DNA of 64,000 nt from Actinoallomurus spadix (GTDB taxonomy: Bacteria; Actinomycetota; Actinomycetes; Streptosporangiales; Streptosporangiaceae). Positions 1 through 9,303 of this stretch are shown one piece after another. Positions within the stretch are counted from its first letter, which is position 1. Each line of letters starts with the position of its first letter. The translations under genes and the position numbers were made by a program. Under the pieces are notes generated by a model. The model was not told the origin of the DNA, did no database searches, and saw nothing but the letters and a program-made list of their open reading frames with translations. The DNA lies in the NCBI RefSeq assembly GCF_024055725.1, contig NZ_JAMXMX010000014.1:1-64000 (forward strand), read 5' to 3'.

Positions 1-996
1 GTAGAAGTCACCGCCGATCAGCTCGCTGCGCACCGACGCGCGGTACCCACCGGCGTATGCCACCCCGTGGACGAGCCGCAGTTGTGGCGGTAGCAGCTCG
101 CGCATGAGGATCGCGGTGATCCCCGCCTGGTCGGCGTACACGCGGGCCGCCGACAGCGCCGCGCCCGCCCGCGCCGCGAACAGCCGGGCGAAGACCTCCT
201 CATCGTCGTCGAATCCCCGCCGGTCGCTACGGCGCAGCAGGATGAGGGCGCCGGCCGGGAGGCCGTGCCCGGGCAGCGGCATCACCGCCACGGCGCCGGC
301 CGGCCCGCCGAACCCCTCCGGCACGGCCCACGGCGCCAGGTCGCGCGGATCGATCCACCGGCATGGAGTGGGCGGGAAACCCTGCAGCGCCTCGCCCAGG
401 CCCGGCACATCGGCGGGGTCCGCCCGCACCGTGCGGCGGGAGACCCGGCCCCCGCGGATCGCCTGCGCCACCGGCAGCCGTTTCCCGGCGAGGGGCGCGA
501 CGAGGACCGCGGCGTCGGCCAGGTGCTCGGTCGCCAGCCGGACCGCGACCTCCAGGCACCGGTCGAAGTTCAGCGTCGTCAGCAGGGCACCCGCCGCCTC
601 CGCCCGAAGCGTCGCGCGCCTGCGCTCCGCCGCCAGCGCCTTCTCGGCCCGCCGCCGGGCGGTGTCCTCGACCAGCCACCAGATCACGTCGCCGTCCGGC
701 GAGAAGGTCGCACGCGCCTCGAATCCGCGTTCCCCCGCCTCGCCCCGTACGGGCTCGCCCGGGGTTCCCGAGCGCACCACGGCGCGGTGCGCCTCCGCGA
801 GCCACCCGGGCATCGTCTCGTCGAGGCTCGCCCCCGGCTCCGCGCGCGGGAACAGCCGGGCGGCCGCCTCGTTGAGTTCGACGACCCGGCCGCCGGCGTC
901 GGCCGCCACCGCGGGGTACGGGGTCGCGGTCCAGGAGGTACCGGTCACCCGCCCGGTGACCTGCCGTTCCGTGGAGGCAGCGCTGGAGACGTCCAC
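1..996 (-). CDS. PAS-GAF-PP2C (SpoIIE-type) serine phosphatase, 3' part cut by window edge
   Basis: Reading leftward from a GTG at 996, the first in-frame start after a stop at 1024-1026, the frame gives a PAS-like segment (about residues 20-85, with TPYPAVAADAGGRVVELNE). A GAF-like domain follows (about 110-270), then the start of a PP2C/SpoIIE domain ending in the metal-site motif GGDFY exactly at base 1. The catalytic domain therefore continues outside the window. Proteins of this layout dephosphorylate anti-sigma-factor antagonists in partner switching and are cytoplasmic sensors. No strong ribosome binding site precedes the GTG, so the start is uncertain. It is divergent from the gene at 1278. 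Three more SpoIIE-type phosphatases lie in this window. Confidence 0.8.
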   Translation of the reverse strand, partial: MDVSSAASTERQVTGRVTGTSWTATPYPAVAADAGGRVVELNEAAARLFPRAEPGASLDETMPGWLAEAHRAVVRSGTPGEPVRGEAGERGFEARATFSPDGDVIWWLVEDTARRRAEKALAAERRRATLRAEAAGALLTTLNFDRCLEVAVRLATEHLADAAVLVAPLAGKRLPVAQAIRGGRVSRRTVRADPADVPGLGEALQGFPPTPCRWIDPRDLAPWAVPEGFGGPAGAVAVMPLPGHGLPAGALILLRRSDRRGFDDDEEVFARLFAARAGAALSAARVYADQAGITAILMRELLPPQLRLVHGVAYAGGYRASVRSELIGGDFY

Positions 997-1277
997 GCGT
1001 CGGGCCCACGGACGCGCGAGCCCTCACCACCTTCCCGATCGAGCGCCTTGCCGGACGACAACCGTCCCCCAAGTGAGGTATGGCGGATTTCGGTCTTTCC
1101 CCTGCCACGCTAGCCGCTCCTCCCGCGTGCCCGGTCCAGCGGCGTGGCCACCCACCATCAGGAGTCGCAAGTCATTCGACTTATGGACGTTTCACCATGT
1201 TGAGGGACATTAGGGACAACGGGACCCGCGGCCTCCGCCGACCCCACCTCCCCTCATCCGCATCACGAGGAGCCGCC

Positions 1278-2297
1278 GTGCCCGCCGACCACCCTGAGAA
1301 CACGCGGCCCGCCACGGTCCGCCGGGTTCCGCTGAACCTGTTCGGCATGGCGTTCGGGATCGCCGGGCTGGCGGTCACCTGGCTCACCACCGCCCGCTAC
1401 GGTCACGCCCCGCTGTGGGCGGGGCGGGCGCTCCTGGCGGTCTCGGCCGTGGTCTGGGCGATCACCGTGGTGCGCTACGCGCGGTACGCACTGTCGGTGC
1501 GCGGCGCGTTCGCCGCCGATTTGACCGACCCGGTCGCCGCCCCCTTCGCCTCCCTCGCGGTGATCACTCCGATGCTGCCGGCGGCGCAGGGCCTCCACGC
1601 CTACGACTCCCGCGCCGGAACGATCGTCTTCGACGTGTTCCTCGTGCTGACCGTGCTGTTCGGCGGATGGCTGACCGGCCAATGGATCTACGGATCCCTG
1701 AATCTCGACCAGCTCCACCCGGGGTACTTCCTGCCGACCGTGGCCGGCGGCCTGGTCGCGGCGGCCGGCGCCGCGGCGGTCGGACAGCGGACGCTGGGCT
1801 ACGCCATGCTCGGCCTCGGTCTGATCTGCTGGTTCATCCTCGGCTCAATGATCCTCGCGCGGCTGTTCTTCCGCCCCGCGCTGCCGCCGGCCCTCTACCC
1901 GACGCTGGCGATCGAAGTCGCGCCCGCCGCCGTGGCGACCGTCGCCTACCTGTCACTGCGCGGCCCTCACGTGGACGTCTTCGCCGCGATCCTGGCCGGC
2001 TACGGCGTGCTGATGGTGCTCGCGCAACTGCGGCTGCTGCCCGCCTTCCTCCGGCTGCGGTTCGCCCCGAGCTTCTGGGCGTTCACCTTCTCCTGGGCCG
2101 CGGTCGCCACCGGCGTCGTGCACTGGACGCAGATCCTCCGCCCGCCCGGGTACCTCATCTACACCTACGCCGCGCTCAGCGCGGTCACCCTCCTGATCGC
2201 CGGCATCGCCGCCCGTACCGTGCTCGCCGCCTTCTCAGGGGGCGGTGTCCGCACCGGGCCACCCCATACCTCCACCGCGCTCGCCGAAGAACACTGA
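1278..2297 (+). CDS. TDT/TehA-SLAC1 family membrane transporter
   Basis: A 339-residue polytopic membrane protein with about nine or ten hydrophobic segments from residue 15 to 325. Family resemblance is to the tellurite-resistance/dicarboxylate transporter (TDT) group, whose members move anions such as C4-dicarboxylates or sulfite across the inner membrane; the substrate here cannot be told. The GTG at 1278 was chosen because GAGGAG lies 6-12 bases upstream, although the frame is open from about 1080. The gene ends 11 bases before the hydrolase at 2309, so the two probably share a transcript. Confidence 0.65.
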   Translation: MPADHPENTRPATVRRVPLNLFGMAFGIAGLAVTWLTTARYGHAPLWAGRALLAVSAVVWAITVVRYARYALSVRGAFAADLTDPVAAPFASLAVITPMLPAAQGLHAYDSRAGTIVFDVFLVLTVLFGGWLTGQWIYGSLNLDQLHPGYFLPTVAGGLVAAAGAAAVGQRTLGYAMLGLGLICWFILGSMILARLFFRPALPPALYPTLAIEVAPAAVATVAYLSLRGPHVDVFAAILAGYGVLMVLAQLRLLPAFLRLRFAPSFWAFTFSWAAVATGVVHWTQILRPPGYLIYTYAALSAVTLLIAGIAARTVLAAFSGGGVRTGPPHTSTALAEEH

Positions 2298-2308
2298 GAG
2301 GACCTTCC

Positions 2309-3130
2309 ATGCCCACCATCACGACCGCCGACGGCACCCGCATCTTCTACAAGGACTGGGGCAGCGGGCGGCCCGTCGTGTTCAGCCACGGCTGGCCGCT
2401 GAACGCCGACGCCTGGGACGAGCAGCTGCGTCTGCTGGCCGAGAACGGCTACCGGGCCATCGCCCACGACCGCCGGGGGCACGGCCGCTCCGACCAGCCC
2501 TGGACCGGCAACGACATGGACACCTACGCCGACGACCTGGCCGCCCTCATCGAGCACCTGGACCTGCGGGACGCCGTTCTCGTCGGCCACTCGACCGGCG
2601 GCGGCGAGGTCACCCGCTACCTCGGCCGCCACGGCAGCGCCCGCGTCGCCAAGGCCGTCCTCCTCGGCGCCGTCCCGCCGGTGATGCTGCGGAGCGAGAG
2701 CAACCCCGAGGGCACCCCCATCGACGCGTTCGACGGCATCCGCGCCGGTGTGGACGCCGACCGCTCCCAGTTCTACTGGGACCTCAGCGAGAGTTTCTAC
2801 GGTTTCAACCGCCCCGGGGCGGCCGTCTCCGAGGGCGCCCGCCGCGCCTTCTGGCTTTGGAGCATGCAGGTCGGCGTCAAGGCCGCCTACGACTGCGTCG
2901 AGCAGTTCTCCGAGACCGACTTCACCGAGGACCTCAAGGGCATCGACATCCCGGTGCTGATCGCCCACGGCGACGACGACCAGATCGTCCCCATCCAGGC
3001 CGCCGCCCTCAAGACCGCCGAACTGGTCAAGGACGCCACCCTCAAGGTCTACCCCGGCGCGCCCCACGGCCTCTACGGCACCTTCCGGACCGCATTCGAG
3101 AAGGACCTCCTGGAGTTCATCCGCGGCTGA
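2309..3130 (+). CDS. Alpha/beta hydrolase, non-heme chloroperoxidase-like
   Basis: A 273-residue alpha/beta hydrolase. The nucleophile elbow is GHSTGG (Ser about residue 97), the acid lies in HGDDDQIVP and the histidine in GAPHGL near the C-terminus, so the triad is complete. The early FSHGWPL supplies the oxyanion region. Overall sequence resembles bacterial non-heme (cofactor-free) chloroperoxidases/arylesterases, which hydrolyse esters and can perform perhydrolysis; the physiological substrate is unknown. The ATG follows GAGAGGACC at normal spacing. No signal peptide is visible, so it is cytoplasmic. It lies just behind the TDT transporter and is probably co-transcribed with it. Confidence 0.85.
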   Translation: MPTITTADGTRIFYKDWGSGRPVVFSHGWPLNADAWDEQLRLLAENGYRAIAHDRRGHGRSDQPWTGNDMDTYADDLAALIEHLDLRDAVLVGHSTGGGEVTRYLGRHGSARVAKAVLLGAVPPVMLRSESNPEGTPIDAFDGIRAGVDADRSQFYWDLSESFYGFNRPGAAVSEGARRAFWLWSMQVGVKAAYDCVEQFSETDFTEDLKGIDIPVLIAHGDDDQIVPIQAAALKTAELVKDATLKVYPGAPHGLYGTFRTAFEKDLLEFIRG

Positions 3131-3256
3131 TCCGGCCCGAGCCGGGCCCGCGTCTCCTCCTCTGGACCGAACGCTCCTCGAACCATCTGAACCCGCCTTT
3201 TACTCTTGAAGCTCGCGATCGCGCGATTTCGCGGGTGACGGGACAGAGGAGCAGGA

Positions 3257-6055
3257 ATGGTTCGCGGGGGCGATGCGGGCCCGCCCGTAATCGGGATCAT
3301 CGGCCGGGAGGAGGAGCTCGCCCGCGTCCGCCGGCTGCTCGATCCGGCGGACACGGATCGTTCCCCCTCGCTGCTGGTCGTCGGCGAGCCCGGCTCCGGC
3401 AAGAGCACGCTGCTGGACGTCGCCGCCCATGAGGCCGAGGACCGGGGCCTGCGGGTCCTGCGGTGCCGGGGCCACGAGGCCGAGACCGGGCTCGTCTTCG
3501 CCGGACTGCACCAGTTGCTGGGCCCGAGGTCGGCCGAGATCCAGGAACTGCCCGGTCCCCAGCGCGACGCCCTCCTGCGGGCGTTCGGCCTGAACGAGGC
3601 CGAACCCGCCGGCGCGGCGGGAGAACCCGAGCGGCTGCTGATCAACCTCGCCGTGCTGACGCTCCTGTCCGACGCGGCCTACCGGCGACCGCTGCTGGTC
3701 GTCGTCGACGACGCGCAGTGGCTCGACGCGTGCTCGCTGGACGCGCTGGCCTTCGCCACCCGGCGGCTGGCCGGCGAACCGGTCTCCGTCCTCGCGGCCG
3801 CGCGGAGCGAGTCCGTACCCGAGCAGTTCGGGGCGGAGTTCCCCCGGCTGTTCGTACCCCCGCTCGCCGAGGCCGCCGCGGGCCGGCTGCTGGACGTCCA
3901 GCCGTTCCCCCCTGCGGGGCCGCTGCGCAGGCAGATCCTGCGGCAGGCGGCGGGCAACCCCCTGGCCCTGGTGGAGCTGGCCAGGGCGACGGCCGACTCG
4001 CCGGCCTCCCTCGCGGACGGCGCCGTCGAGAGACTCCCGATGACCGCCCGGCTGGAGCGCATCTTCGCCGACCGCCTGGCACGGCTCCCGGAGGACACCC
4101 GGCGCGCGCTGCTGTTCGCCGCCGCCGCGGACGACCCCGACCTGCCCGCCGCGCTCCTCGCGTCGTCGGCCGCCGCCCCGGACGGCGGGATCGAGGCGTG
4201 GCTGCTCGCGGAGAAGGCCGGCCTCGTCAGCCTGGACAGCGGCCGCGTCACCTTCCGTCATCCGCTGATGCGCTCCGCGGTGTACCAGGCCGCGTCGTTC
4301 GCGGCCCGCCGCGAGGTCCACCTCGCCCTGGCGGACGCGCTCGCCGGCAACCCCGACCGCCGCGCCTGGCACCTCGCGGCCGCGGCCCTCGCGCCCGACG
4401 AGACGATCGCCGCCGCCCTGGAGGCGACCGCGGACCGGGCGCGCCGGCGCGGCGGCTACCGCGTCGCCGCGGCGGCGCTCGAACGCGCCGCGCGGCTCAG
4501 CCCCGACCCCCACCGGCAGGCAGGACGCCTGCTGGAAGCCTGCGACCTGGCGATGCACGCGGGCCGGCCCCTGTGGGTGGAGCAGCTCACCACCGGAGTC
4601 GTCGCCGCCACCGACGACCCGGACCTGCTGACCGAGGCGGCGCTGTGGACCGGCTGGGCCCTGGGGGCCACCACGCGCCAGAAGGCCGCGCTGTCCCACC
4701 TGCTGCCGCTCGCCGCGTCGACCGCCGGCACCGCGCCGGCCGTCGCCCTCACCGCGGTCCGCCACGCGGCCATCGTCATCTACAACATGGGAGACGAGGG
4801 CTACCGCCGCGAGGCGCTGGACCTGCTGGCCCGGATACCGACGGACGCCGGAGAGGACCCCGATCAGACGTGGCCACGGGCGGCCCTCGACCCCTTCGGG
4901 GACCGGCCAGGCCACCTGCGCCTGCTGGACCGGGCCCTCGCCCTGCCGGACCTCGGCGCCAACGAGCTCAACGAGATGGGGGCGTGCGCCTGGGTCCTCG
5001 ACGAGACCGCCACCGCCGTCCGGCTGTACGGCGAGTCCATGGAGCACCTGCGGCGCGTGACCACCGCCGGATCCAACGCCACCCTGGGACAGGCCCTTGC
5101 CATCGCCCAGTTCGAGAGCGGAGCGTGGGACGCGGCCGAGGTGACCGCCGACGACGCCCGCCGGGTGGCCGCCGAAAACGGCCTGGACATGGCAGGGCGG
5201 GCCGCGAGGTACGTCGGCGCGGCACTGCTGGCGCTGCGCGGCGACACCGGCCGGGCGCGCGAGCTGATCGACCGGGCGGTGGCCGGCATCGACCCCGCCG
5301 AGAGCCGCGCGCTGCAGGCACGCGCGCTGGCCGTACGGGGCGCCATCGCGACCGCCGAAGGCAACCACCCGCTGGCGTACGAGCTGCTGCGCGGCCTGTT
5401 CACGACGGATCCCGATCCGGTGCCGCTGCATTACCACGCCTCCTACTACGGCCTCGGCGACCTGGCCGCGGCGGCCGTACGCGCACGGCAGAGGAAGGAC
5501 GCCGCGCACGTGGTCGACTCCGTCGAACGCCGGCTGGCGGGCCGGATGTCGACACGGCTGACCCTGCTGGTGCACCGGGCGCGGGCGCTGCTGGCCCCGG
5601 CCCACGAGGCCGAGGAGCACTTCCAGACCGCGCTGGCCGGCCCGGCGGGCGAGCAGTGGCCCTTCGAACGGGCGCAGACCCGCCTGGAGTACGCCGAGTG
5701 GCTCCGTCGCCGCCGCCGCACCGGCGAGGCCCGCACGGCGCTGACCCAGGCCCTGCCGGTGTTCGAGCGGCTCGGCGCGCGGCCGTGGGTCGCGCGCACC
5801 ACCGCCGAGCTGCGCGCCTGCGGGGTGACGATGCCCGCCGGGAGGGAGCCGGCACGGCAGGTGGAGCGGCTCACCGCGCAGCAGCTGCAGATCGCACGGC
5901 TCGCGGCGAGCGGGCTGACGAACCGGGAGATCGGGGAACGCCTGCTCCTGTCCCCCCGCACGGTCGGCTTCCACCTGTACCAGGTGTTCCCGAAGCTCGG
6001 CGTCACGACGCGCGCGCAGCTACGCGACGCCCTGAACGACGCGGAGCTCGGCTGA
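3257..6055 (+). CDS. Large ATP-binding LuxR-family transcriptional regulator (LAL)
   Basis: A 932-residue STAND-type regulator. Residues about 13-270 form an AAA ATPase with Walker A GEPGSGKST (43-51) and Walker B LLVVVDDAQW. The middle 300-850 is helical and TPR-like. The last 65 residues form a LuxR helix-turn-helix (LTAQQLQIARLAASGLTNRE, then LSPRTVGFHL). Such LAL proteins activate nearby biosynthetic or catabolic genes after ligand and ATP binding. No biosynthetic cluster is adjacent, so the target is unknown. The ATG at 3257 follows GAGGAGCAGGA. It is convergent with the PepSY gene. Confidence 0.9.
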   Translation: MVRGGDAGPPVIGIIGREEELARVRRLLDPADTDRSPSLLVVGEPGSGKSTLLDVAAHEAEDRGLRVLRCRGHEAETGLVFAGLHQLLGPRSAEIQELPGPQRDALLRAFGLNEAEPAGAAGEPERLLINLAVLTLLSDAAYRRPLLVVVDDAQWLDACSLDALAFATRRLAGEPVSVLAAARSESVPEQFGAEFPRLFVPPLAEAAAGRLLDVQPFPPAGPLRRQILRQAAGNPLALVELARATADSPASLADGAVERLPMTARLERIFADRLARLPEDTRRALLFAAAADDPDLPAALLASSAAAPDGGIEAWLLAEKAGLVSLDSGRVTFRHPLMRSAVYQAASFAARREVHLALADALAGNPDRRAWHLAAAALAPDETIAAALEATADRARRRGGYRVAAAALERAARLSPDPHRQAGRLLEACDLAMHAGRPLWVEQLTTGVVAATDDPDLLTEAALWTGWALGATTRQKAALSHLLPLAASTAGTAPAVALTAVRHAAIVIYNMGDEGYRREALDLLARIPTDAGEDPDQTWPRAALDPFGDRPGHLRLLDRALALPDLGANELNEMGACAWVLDETATAVRLYGESMEHLRRVTTAGSNATLGQALAIAQFESGAWDAAEVTADDARRVAAENGLDMAGRAARYVGAALLALRGDTGRARELIDRAVAGIDPAESRALQARALAVRGAIATAEGNHPLAYELLRGLFTTDPDPVPLHYHASYYGLGDLAAAAVRARQRKDAAHVVDSVERRLAGRMSTRLTLLVHRARALLAPAHEAEEHFQTALAGPAGEQWPFERAQTRLEYAEWLRRRRRTGEARTALTQALPVFERLGARPWVARTTAELRACGVTMPAGREPARQVERLTAQQLQIARLAASGLTNREIGERLLLSPRTVGFHLYQVFPKLGVTTRAQLRDALNDAELG

Positions 6056-6071
6056 CGCGTCGCCGTGCCGG

Positions 6072-6140
6072 CCGGCGATCGCCGGAGGCCGATCGTCTCG
6101 ATCGCTCCGTGCTGATCGCCGGCCGGATCCGGCCGACCGG
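6072..6140. terminator. Possible bidirectional terminator between convergent genes
   Basis: The 93-bp gap between two convergent stops carries a perfect palindrome CCGGCGATCGCCGG at 6072-6085 and a second, CGGCCGGATCCGGCCG, near 6119-6134. There is no U-tract, which is usual for actinomycetes. Function is inferred from position only. Confidence 0.35.
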
Positions 6141-6148
6141 CCGATGGC

Positions 6149-6655
6149 TCAGCGGCCGCCGCGGTGGTCGTCCCCGCCCGGGTGGTCGTGCCGGTGTCCG
6201 CGCGACGCGTGCCGGACCTCGTTCTTGATGATCTTCCCGGTGCGGGCGTCGATGAGGAGTTCCCGCTGGACGCCCTTCGCGGTCAGCTTGACCTCCCAGG
6301 CGGGAGCCCGCCGGTCGCCGTGGAACTCGGTCGAGGTGACGCGCGCTCCGGGGACCGCCTTGCGCGCGATCCTCCCGGCCTGCGCGGCGCTGATCCTGGC
6401 ACTCGCCGCGGCGACCGTGTCGTCGTGGTGGCTTCCGGCGGTGTCGTCGTGGTGCCTTCCGGTGGTGGAGTCGTCCCGGTGACGGCCGGTGGTGGAGTCG
6501 TCGTGGTGCCTTCCGGCGGTGGTGGAGTCGTCACGCGTGGCGGCGACGGCGGTGGCCGGCCGGGGGTGGTGATCGTCGGCGAGTGCGATCCCGCCGGCGG
6601 TGGCGATGGCGGTGGCGGCGGCGAATCCGACGCCGAGGATGGTGAGACGGCCCAT
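6149..6655 (-). CDS. Secreted PepSY-domain protein with Asp/His-rich repeats
   Basis: 168 residues. An N-terminal signal peptide (about 1-26, ending ATAGGIALA) is followed by a low-complexity stretch (42-79) of near-tandem units such as DDSTTGRHH. A PepSY-type domain follows from about residue 85 (SAAQAGRIARKAVPGARV, then AWEVKLTAKG and LLIDARTGKI). The tail is again His/Gly/Asp-rich (RGHRHDHPGGDDHRGG). PepSY domains are commonly extracytoplasmic and linked to protease inhibition or envelope sensing. The many His and Asp residues suggest metal binding, which is inference. It lies downstream of a histidine kinase on the same strand, with direct repeats in its promoter (6715-6752). Confidence 0.8.
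   Translation of the reverse strand: MGRLTILGVGFAAATAIATAGGIALADDHHPRPATAVAATRDDSTTAGRHHDDSTTGRHRDDSTTGRHHDDTAGSHHDDTVAAASARISAAQAGRIARKAVPGARVTSTEFHGDRRAPAWEVKLTAKGVQRELLIDARTGKIIKNEVRHASRGHRHDHPGGDDHRGGR
6419..6532 (-). repeat. Coding tandem repeat (DDSTT-GRHH units)
   Basis: Four imperfect 24-30 bp units encode DDSTTAGRHH, DDSTTGRHR, DDSTTGRHH and DDTAGSHH. The DNA repeats GTCGTGGTGCCTTCCGG within the region. Slippage would change the number of His/Asp clusters without breaking the frame. Confidence 0.75.
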
Positions 6656-6714
6656 GGCGGGTGTCCTCCCGATGGTGGGGTTCGGTTACGGGAGTCAGAT
6701 TGCCGCCGGGGACG

Positions 6715-6752
6715 ATAAGCCCGTGCTGCGGCGTGGCTAAGGGCGGGCTAAG
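6715..6752 (-). promoter_or_regulatory. Direct repeats, putative operator of the adjacent OmpR-type regulator
   Basis: On the minus strand, reading toward the PepSY gene, CTTAGCC occurs with 5' ends at 6752 and 6741 (exactly 11 bp apart). A CTTATC follows at 6720, two turns further. The first repeat overlaps the end of the kinase gene by a few bases. The same element type is found at 8761-8790. Tandem direct repeats one helical turn apart are how OmpR/PhoB-family regulators bind. Confidence 0.55.
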
Positions 6753-8028
6753 AGATCGCGGAAGGCGCGGGCAGCGTCATGGTGATCTGCGCGCCGCCGC
6801 TCGGGGAGCGGCCGAGGGTGAGGGCGCCGCCCGCGGCGTGGGCCGTACGCCGCGCGATGTCGAGGCCGAGTCCGGTGGAGGCGCGGCCGCTCCGGCCCCG
6901 GCCGGGCAGTCCGGCGCCGGGCAGGCCGGGGCCGTCGTCGCCGATGACGATCCGGGCCCCGCTCGTCGTCGCCTCCAGCCGCACGGTGAAGGCCGTGGCC
7001 TCCGGGGTGTGCGCGAAGACGTTCTCGAGCAGCGCGTCGACGGCGGCGGCCAGTTCGTCGCCGTCGACGGCGACCGGGACCGGGTGGCCGGGCAGGACGG
7101 TGCCGACGGGGCGGTCCTGTTCGTCGGCGAGCGCGGACCAGTAGGCGACGCGTTCGGTGAGGACCTGGCGCGCGTCGCACCGCCCGCCGGATCGGCGTGG
7201 GTGGCGCGTGTCGCTGATGATCTGGTTGACCGTCCGCTCCAGCGCGTCGACGACGGTGGTCACCCGCTCGGCCTCGGCGGGGTCCCGGAGCGATTCGGTC
7301 TCCAGCCGCAGCGCGGTCAGGGGGGTGCGCAGCCGGTGCGACAGGTCCGCGGCGGCCTCGCGTTCCCCGGTGAGCAGGTCGCCGATGCGGCCGGCCAGGT
7401 GATTCAGCGCGGCGCCGACGTCACGGATCTCCGGTGGCCCGCCGGGCTCGATCCGGGCGTCCAGGTCGCCGCCGGACAGCCGCTGGGACAGGGTGGCCAG
7501 GGCGGTGACGGGTACGAGCATCGACCGGGCGATCGCGTCGGCCACGACCAGCCCGACGCCCAGCAGCCCGATCCCGAGCAGGCCCAGGATCAGCCAGGCG
7601 CGCAGGACCCCGGCGCGCAGTTCGGCGGTGGTGACGAACGTGCGGATGACGATGGTGCCGGCCGGGGCGCCCTGCACCGCGACGAGGATCTCGCGTCCCC
7701 CCGGCGCCTCGGCGGTGACGCTACGCCCGCGCGCGGCCAGTTCCAGCGCCCGGCTGCGGGGCGCCGGCGCGCCGATGAGGCCACCGCCGGCGGGCCAGAA
7801 CACCGTGATCGGGTACCGACTCGTCGCCCGGGCCTGGGACACGGTCAGCTCGACGGTTCCGCGATCGGCCGTCGCGACGACCGGTACGAGCGACTGGGCC
7901 GCGGTGGTGGCGGCCGTGGTCGCCCGGTCGGCGGCCACCTGGCGTACGAGAAGTGCCAGGGGCACCAGGAACGCGATGAGGACGAGGGAGGCGGTCGCGG
8001 CGACCAGCCGGAACAGGCGGCTCCTCAT
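6748..8028 (-). CDS. Membrane sensor histidine kinase
   Basis: 426 residues. The first membrane segment is residues 8-28, an extracytoplasmic loop spans about 30-143, the second membrane segment is 145-166, and a HAMP-like linker covers 167-220. HisKA carries the phospho-acceptor His231 in DLSHRLRTPLTAL, and the HATPase domain has VDALLENVFAHTP (N box) and GDDGPGLPG. It overlaps the regulator gene by 4 bp, so the pair is translationally coupled and forms a two-component system. The signal is unknown. The downstream PepSY protein and the divergent secreted protein at 8812 are candidate outputs because of shared repeats. Confidence 0.93.
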   Translation of the reverse strand: MRSRLFRLVAATASLVLIAFLVPLALLVRQVAADRATTAATTAAQSLVPVVATADRGTVELTVSQARATSRYPITVFWPAGGGLIGAPAPRSRALELAARGRSVTAEAPGGREILVAVQGAPAGTIVIRTFVTTAELRAGVLRAWLILGLLGIGLLGVGLVVADAIARSMLVPVTALATLSQRLSGGDLDARIEPGGPPEIRDVGAALNHLAGRIGDLLTGEREAAADLSHRLRTPLTALRLETESLRDPAEAERVTTVVDALERTVNQIISDTRHPRRSGGRCDARQVLTERVAYWSALADEQDRPVGTVLPGHPVPVAVDGDELAAAVDALLENVFAHTPEATAFTVRLEATTSGARIVIGDDGPGLPGAGLPGRGRSGRASTGLGLDIARRTAHAAGGALTLGRSPSGGAQITMTLPAPSAIS

Positions 8029-8711
8029 GCGCCCGGGTCAACGATCTTCACGCCTGCTCCCCGTATCGAGTGCAGGTAGCGGGGTTCTTTCGCGGTCTCG
8101 CCGAGTTTGCGGCGCAGCCATGCCACGTGCACGTCGACGGTCTTGTCCGCTCCCCCGTACGGGGTCCGCCAGACCTGGGTCAGCAGTTCACGCTTGCTCA
8201 CCACCTGCCCGGCGCGGGCGGCCAGGTAGTGCAGGAGGTCGAACTCCTTGGGCGCCAGTTGGAGCGGCCGCCCGTCCAGGTCGGCCTCCCGGGCCCTCGG
8301 GTCGACGCGCAGCGCGCCGACGACGACCGGCCCCTGCTCGTCCTGACGGTCCTCGGCCCGGCGCAGCACCGCGCGGATCCGCGCGTCCAGTTGCCCGGCC
8401 CCGAAGGGCTTGACGAGGTAGTCGTCGGCCCCGGCGTCGAGTGCCCGGACGATCTCGCTCTCGTCGTCGCGCGCGGTGGCCACGATGACCGGCACCCGGC
8501 TGACCCCCCGCAGCATCCGCAGCACCTGCGTACCGTCCAGGTCCGGGAGGCCCAGATCGAGCACGACGAGGTCGGGCCGTGCGTCGACGGCCTGTTGCAG
8601 GCCGGTCATGGCGGTGGCGGCGGTGGTCACCGCGTGACCGCGTTCGGACAGCGCCCGTACCAGCGCCGTCCGCACCGACACGTCGTCCTCGATCAGCAGT
8701 AGTTGCGGCAC
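8025..8711 (-). CDS. OmpR-family response regulator
   Basis: 228 residues: a receiver domain with acidic pocket EDD (8-10), phospho-acceptor Asp52 (VVLDLGLPDLDG) and the conserved Lys in YLVKPF. A winged-helix DNA-binding domain (about 130-226) follows, with LAPKEFDLLHYLAARAGQVV and VDVHVAWLRRKLG. It is the partner of the kinase that begins inside its last codons. The 100-bp region upstream is shared with the divergent gene at 8812 and holds three 11-bp-spaced repeats, consistent with autoregulation. Confidence 0.95.
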   Translation of the reverse strand: MPQLLLIEDDVSVRTALVRALSERGHAVTTAATAMTGLQQAVDARPDLVVLDLGLPDLDGTQVLRMLRGVSRVPVIVATARDDESEIVRALDAGADDYLVKPFGAGQLDARIRAVLRRAEDRQDEQGPVVVGALRVDPRAREADLDGRPLQLAPKEFDLLHYLAARAGQVVSKRELLTQVWRTPYGGADKTVDVHVAWLRRKLGETAKEPRYLHSIRGAGVKIVDPGA

Positions 8712-8760
8712 AGACCAACCGTAACCAGGTGATCGGCGGCAGAGCAGGTCATAGCACTGC

Positions 8761-8790
8761 CTTATCAGCGTCTTATCAGGCTCTTAGCCG
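8761..8790 (+). promoter_or_regulatory. Three 11-bp-spaced direct repeats, putative response-regulator operator
   Basis: CTTATCAG at 8761, CTTATCAG at 8772 and CTTAGCCG at 8783 are spaced exactly 11 bp and lie 22 bp before the ATG at 8812. They sit in the divergent promoter region of the response regulator. The same heptamer (CTTAGCC) is repeated at 11-bp spacing before the PepSY gene. This is a typical OmpR/PhoB binding arrangement. Confidence 0.6.
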
Positions 8791-8811
8791 TGTTCGTGGC
8801 AGCCTGTCCCA

Positions 8812-9303
8812 ATGACCAGACGCGTCCTGATCGGGATCACCGCCTGGGCGGCCGCCGCCGCGGTCTCGACCGGCATCGGCATCGCCGCGATCTCCGTGCT
8901 GGGCGCCGGCATCACCGATCGCGGTGTCCGCCCGCTGACGTCCGACCAGGTCGACCGGGCTCTGGCCGCCGCCACGACACCGGCGCCGGCGACCACGACG
9001 CCGGCCCCCCCGACCGCGACGCCGCCCCCTCACGCCACGGGCGGCGCTCCCACCGCCGGGACCACCCGGGCGCTGTCCACCTCGGGCGGAAGCGTGCTGG
9101 CCCGCTGCGGACCGGCCGACACCGCCTATCTGCTCTCCTGGACGCCGGCCCAGGGGTACGGGGTCGACGACGTCGACCGCGGGCCGGGAGCCCGCGCGTC
9201 GGTGAAGCTGGAGGCCGGCCACGGTCGCAAGCTCGTCATCCAGGTGACCTGCCGATCCGGCGTTCCGACCGCGACCACCACGGACGGCCGGCGGCACGAC
9301 TGA
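8812..9303 (+). CDS. Secreted or membrane-anchored protein of unknown function
   Basis: 163 residues. One hydrophobic N-terminal segment (about 5-30, a signal or anchor) is followed by an exported Thr/Pro/Ala-rich linker (about 57-90, repeated TPAP and TATPPP). A C-terminal portion of about 70 residues contains two cysteines (LARCGPAD and VTCRSG) that could pair. I do not recognise the family. Its promoter holds the three 11-bp repeats that also mark the PepSY gene, so it is probably a target of the neighbouring two-component system. Confidence 0.75.
   Translation: MTRRVLIGITAWAAAAAVSTGIGIAAISVLGAGITDRGVRPLTSDQVDRALAAATTPAPATTTPAPPTATPPPHATGGAPTAGTTRALSTSGGSVLARCGPADTAYLLSWTPAQGYGVDDVDRGPGARASVKLEAGHGRKLVIQVTCRSGVPTATTTDGRRHD

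Noticed and set aside
3200-5974. A 924-residue reverse-strand frame
   Set aside because: It is antisense to the LuxR gene with Gln/Gly/Arg-rich composition and no domain.
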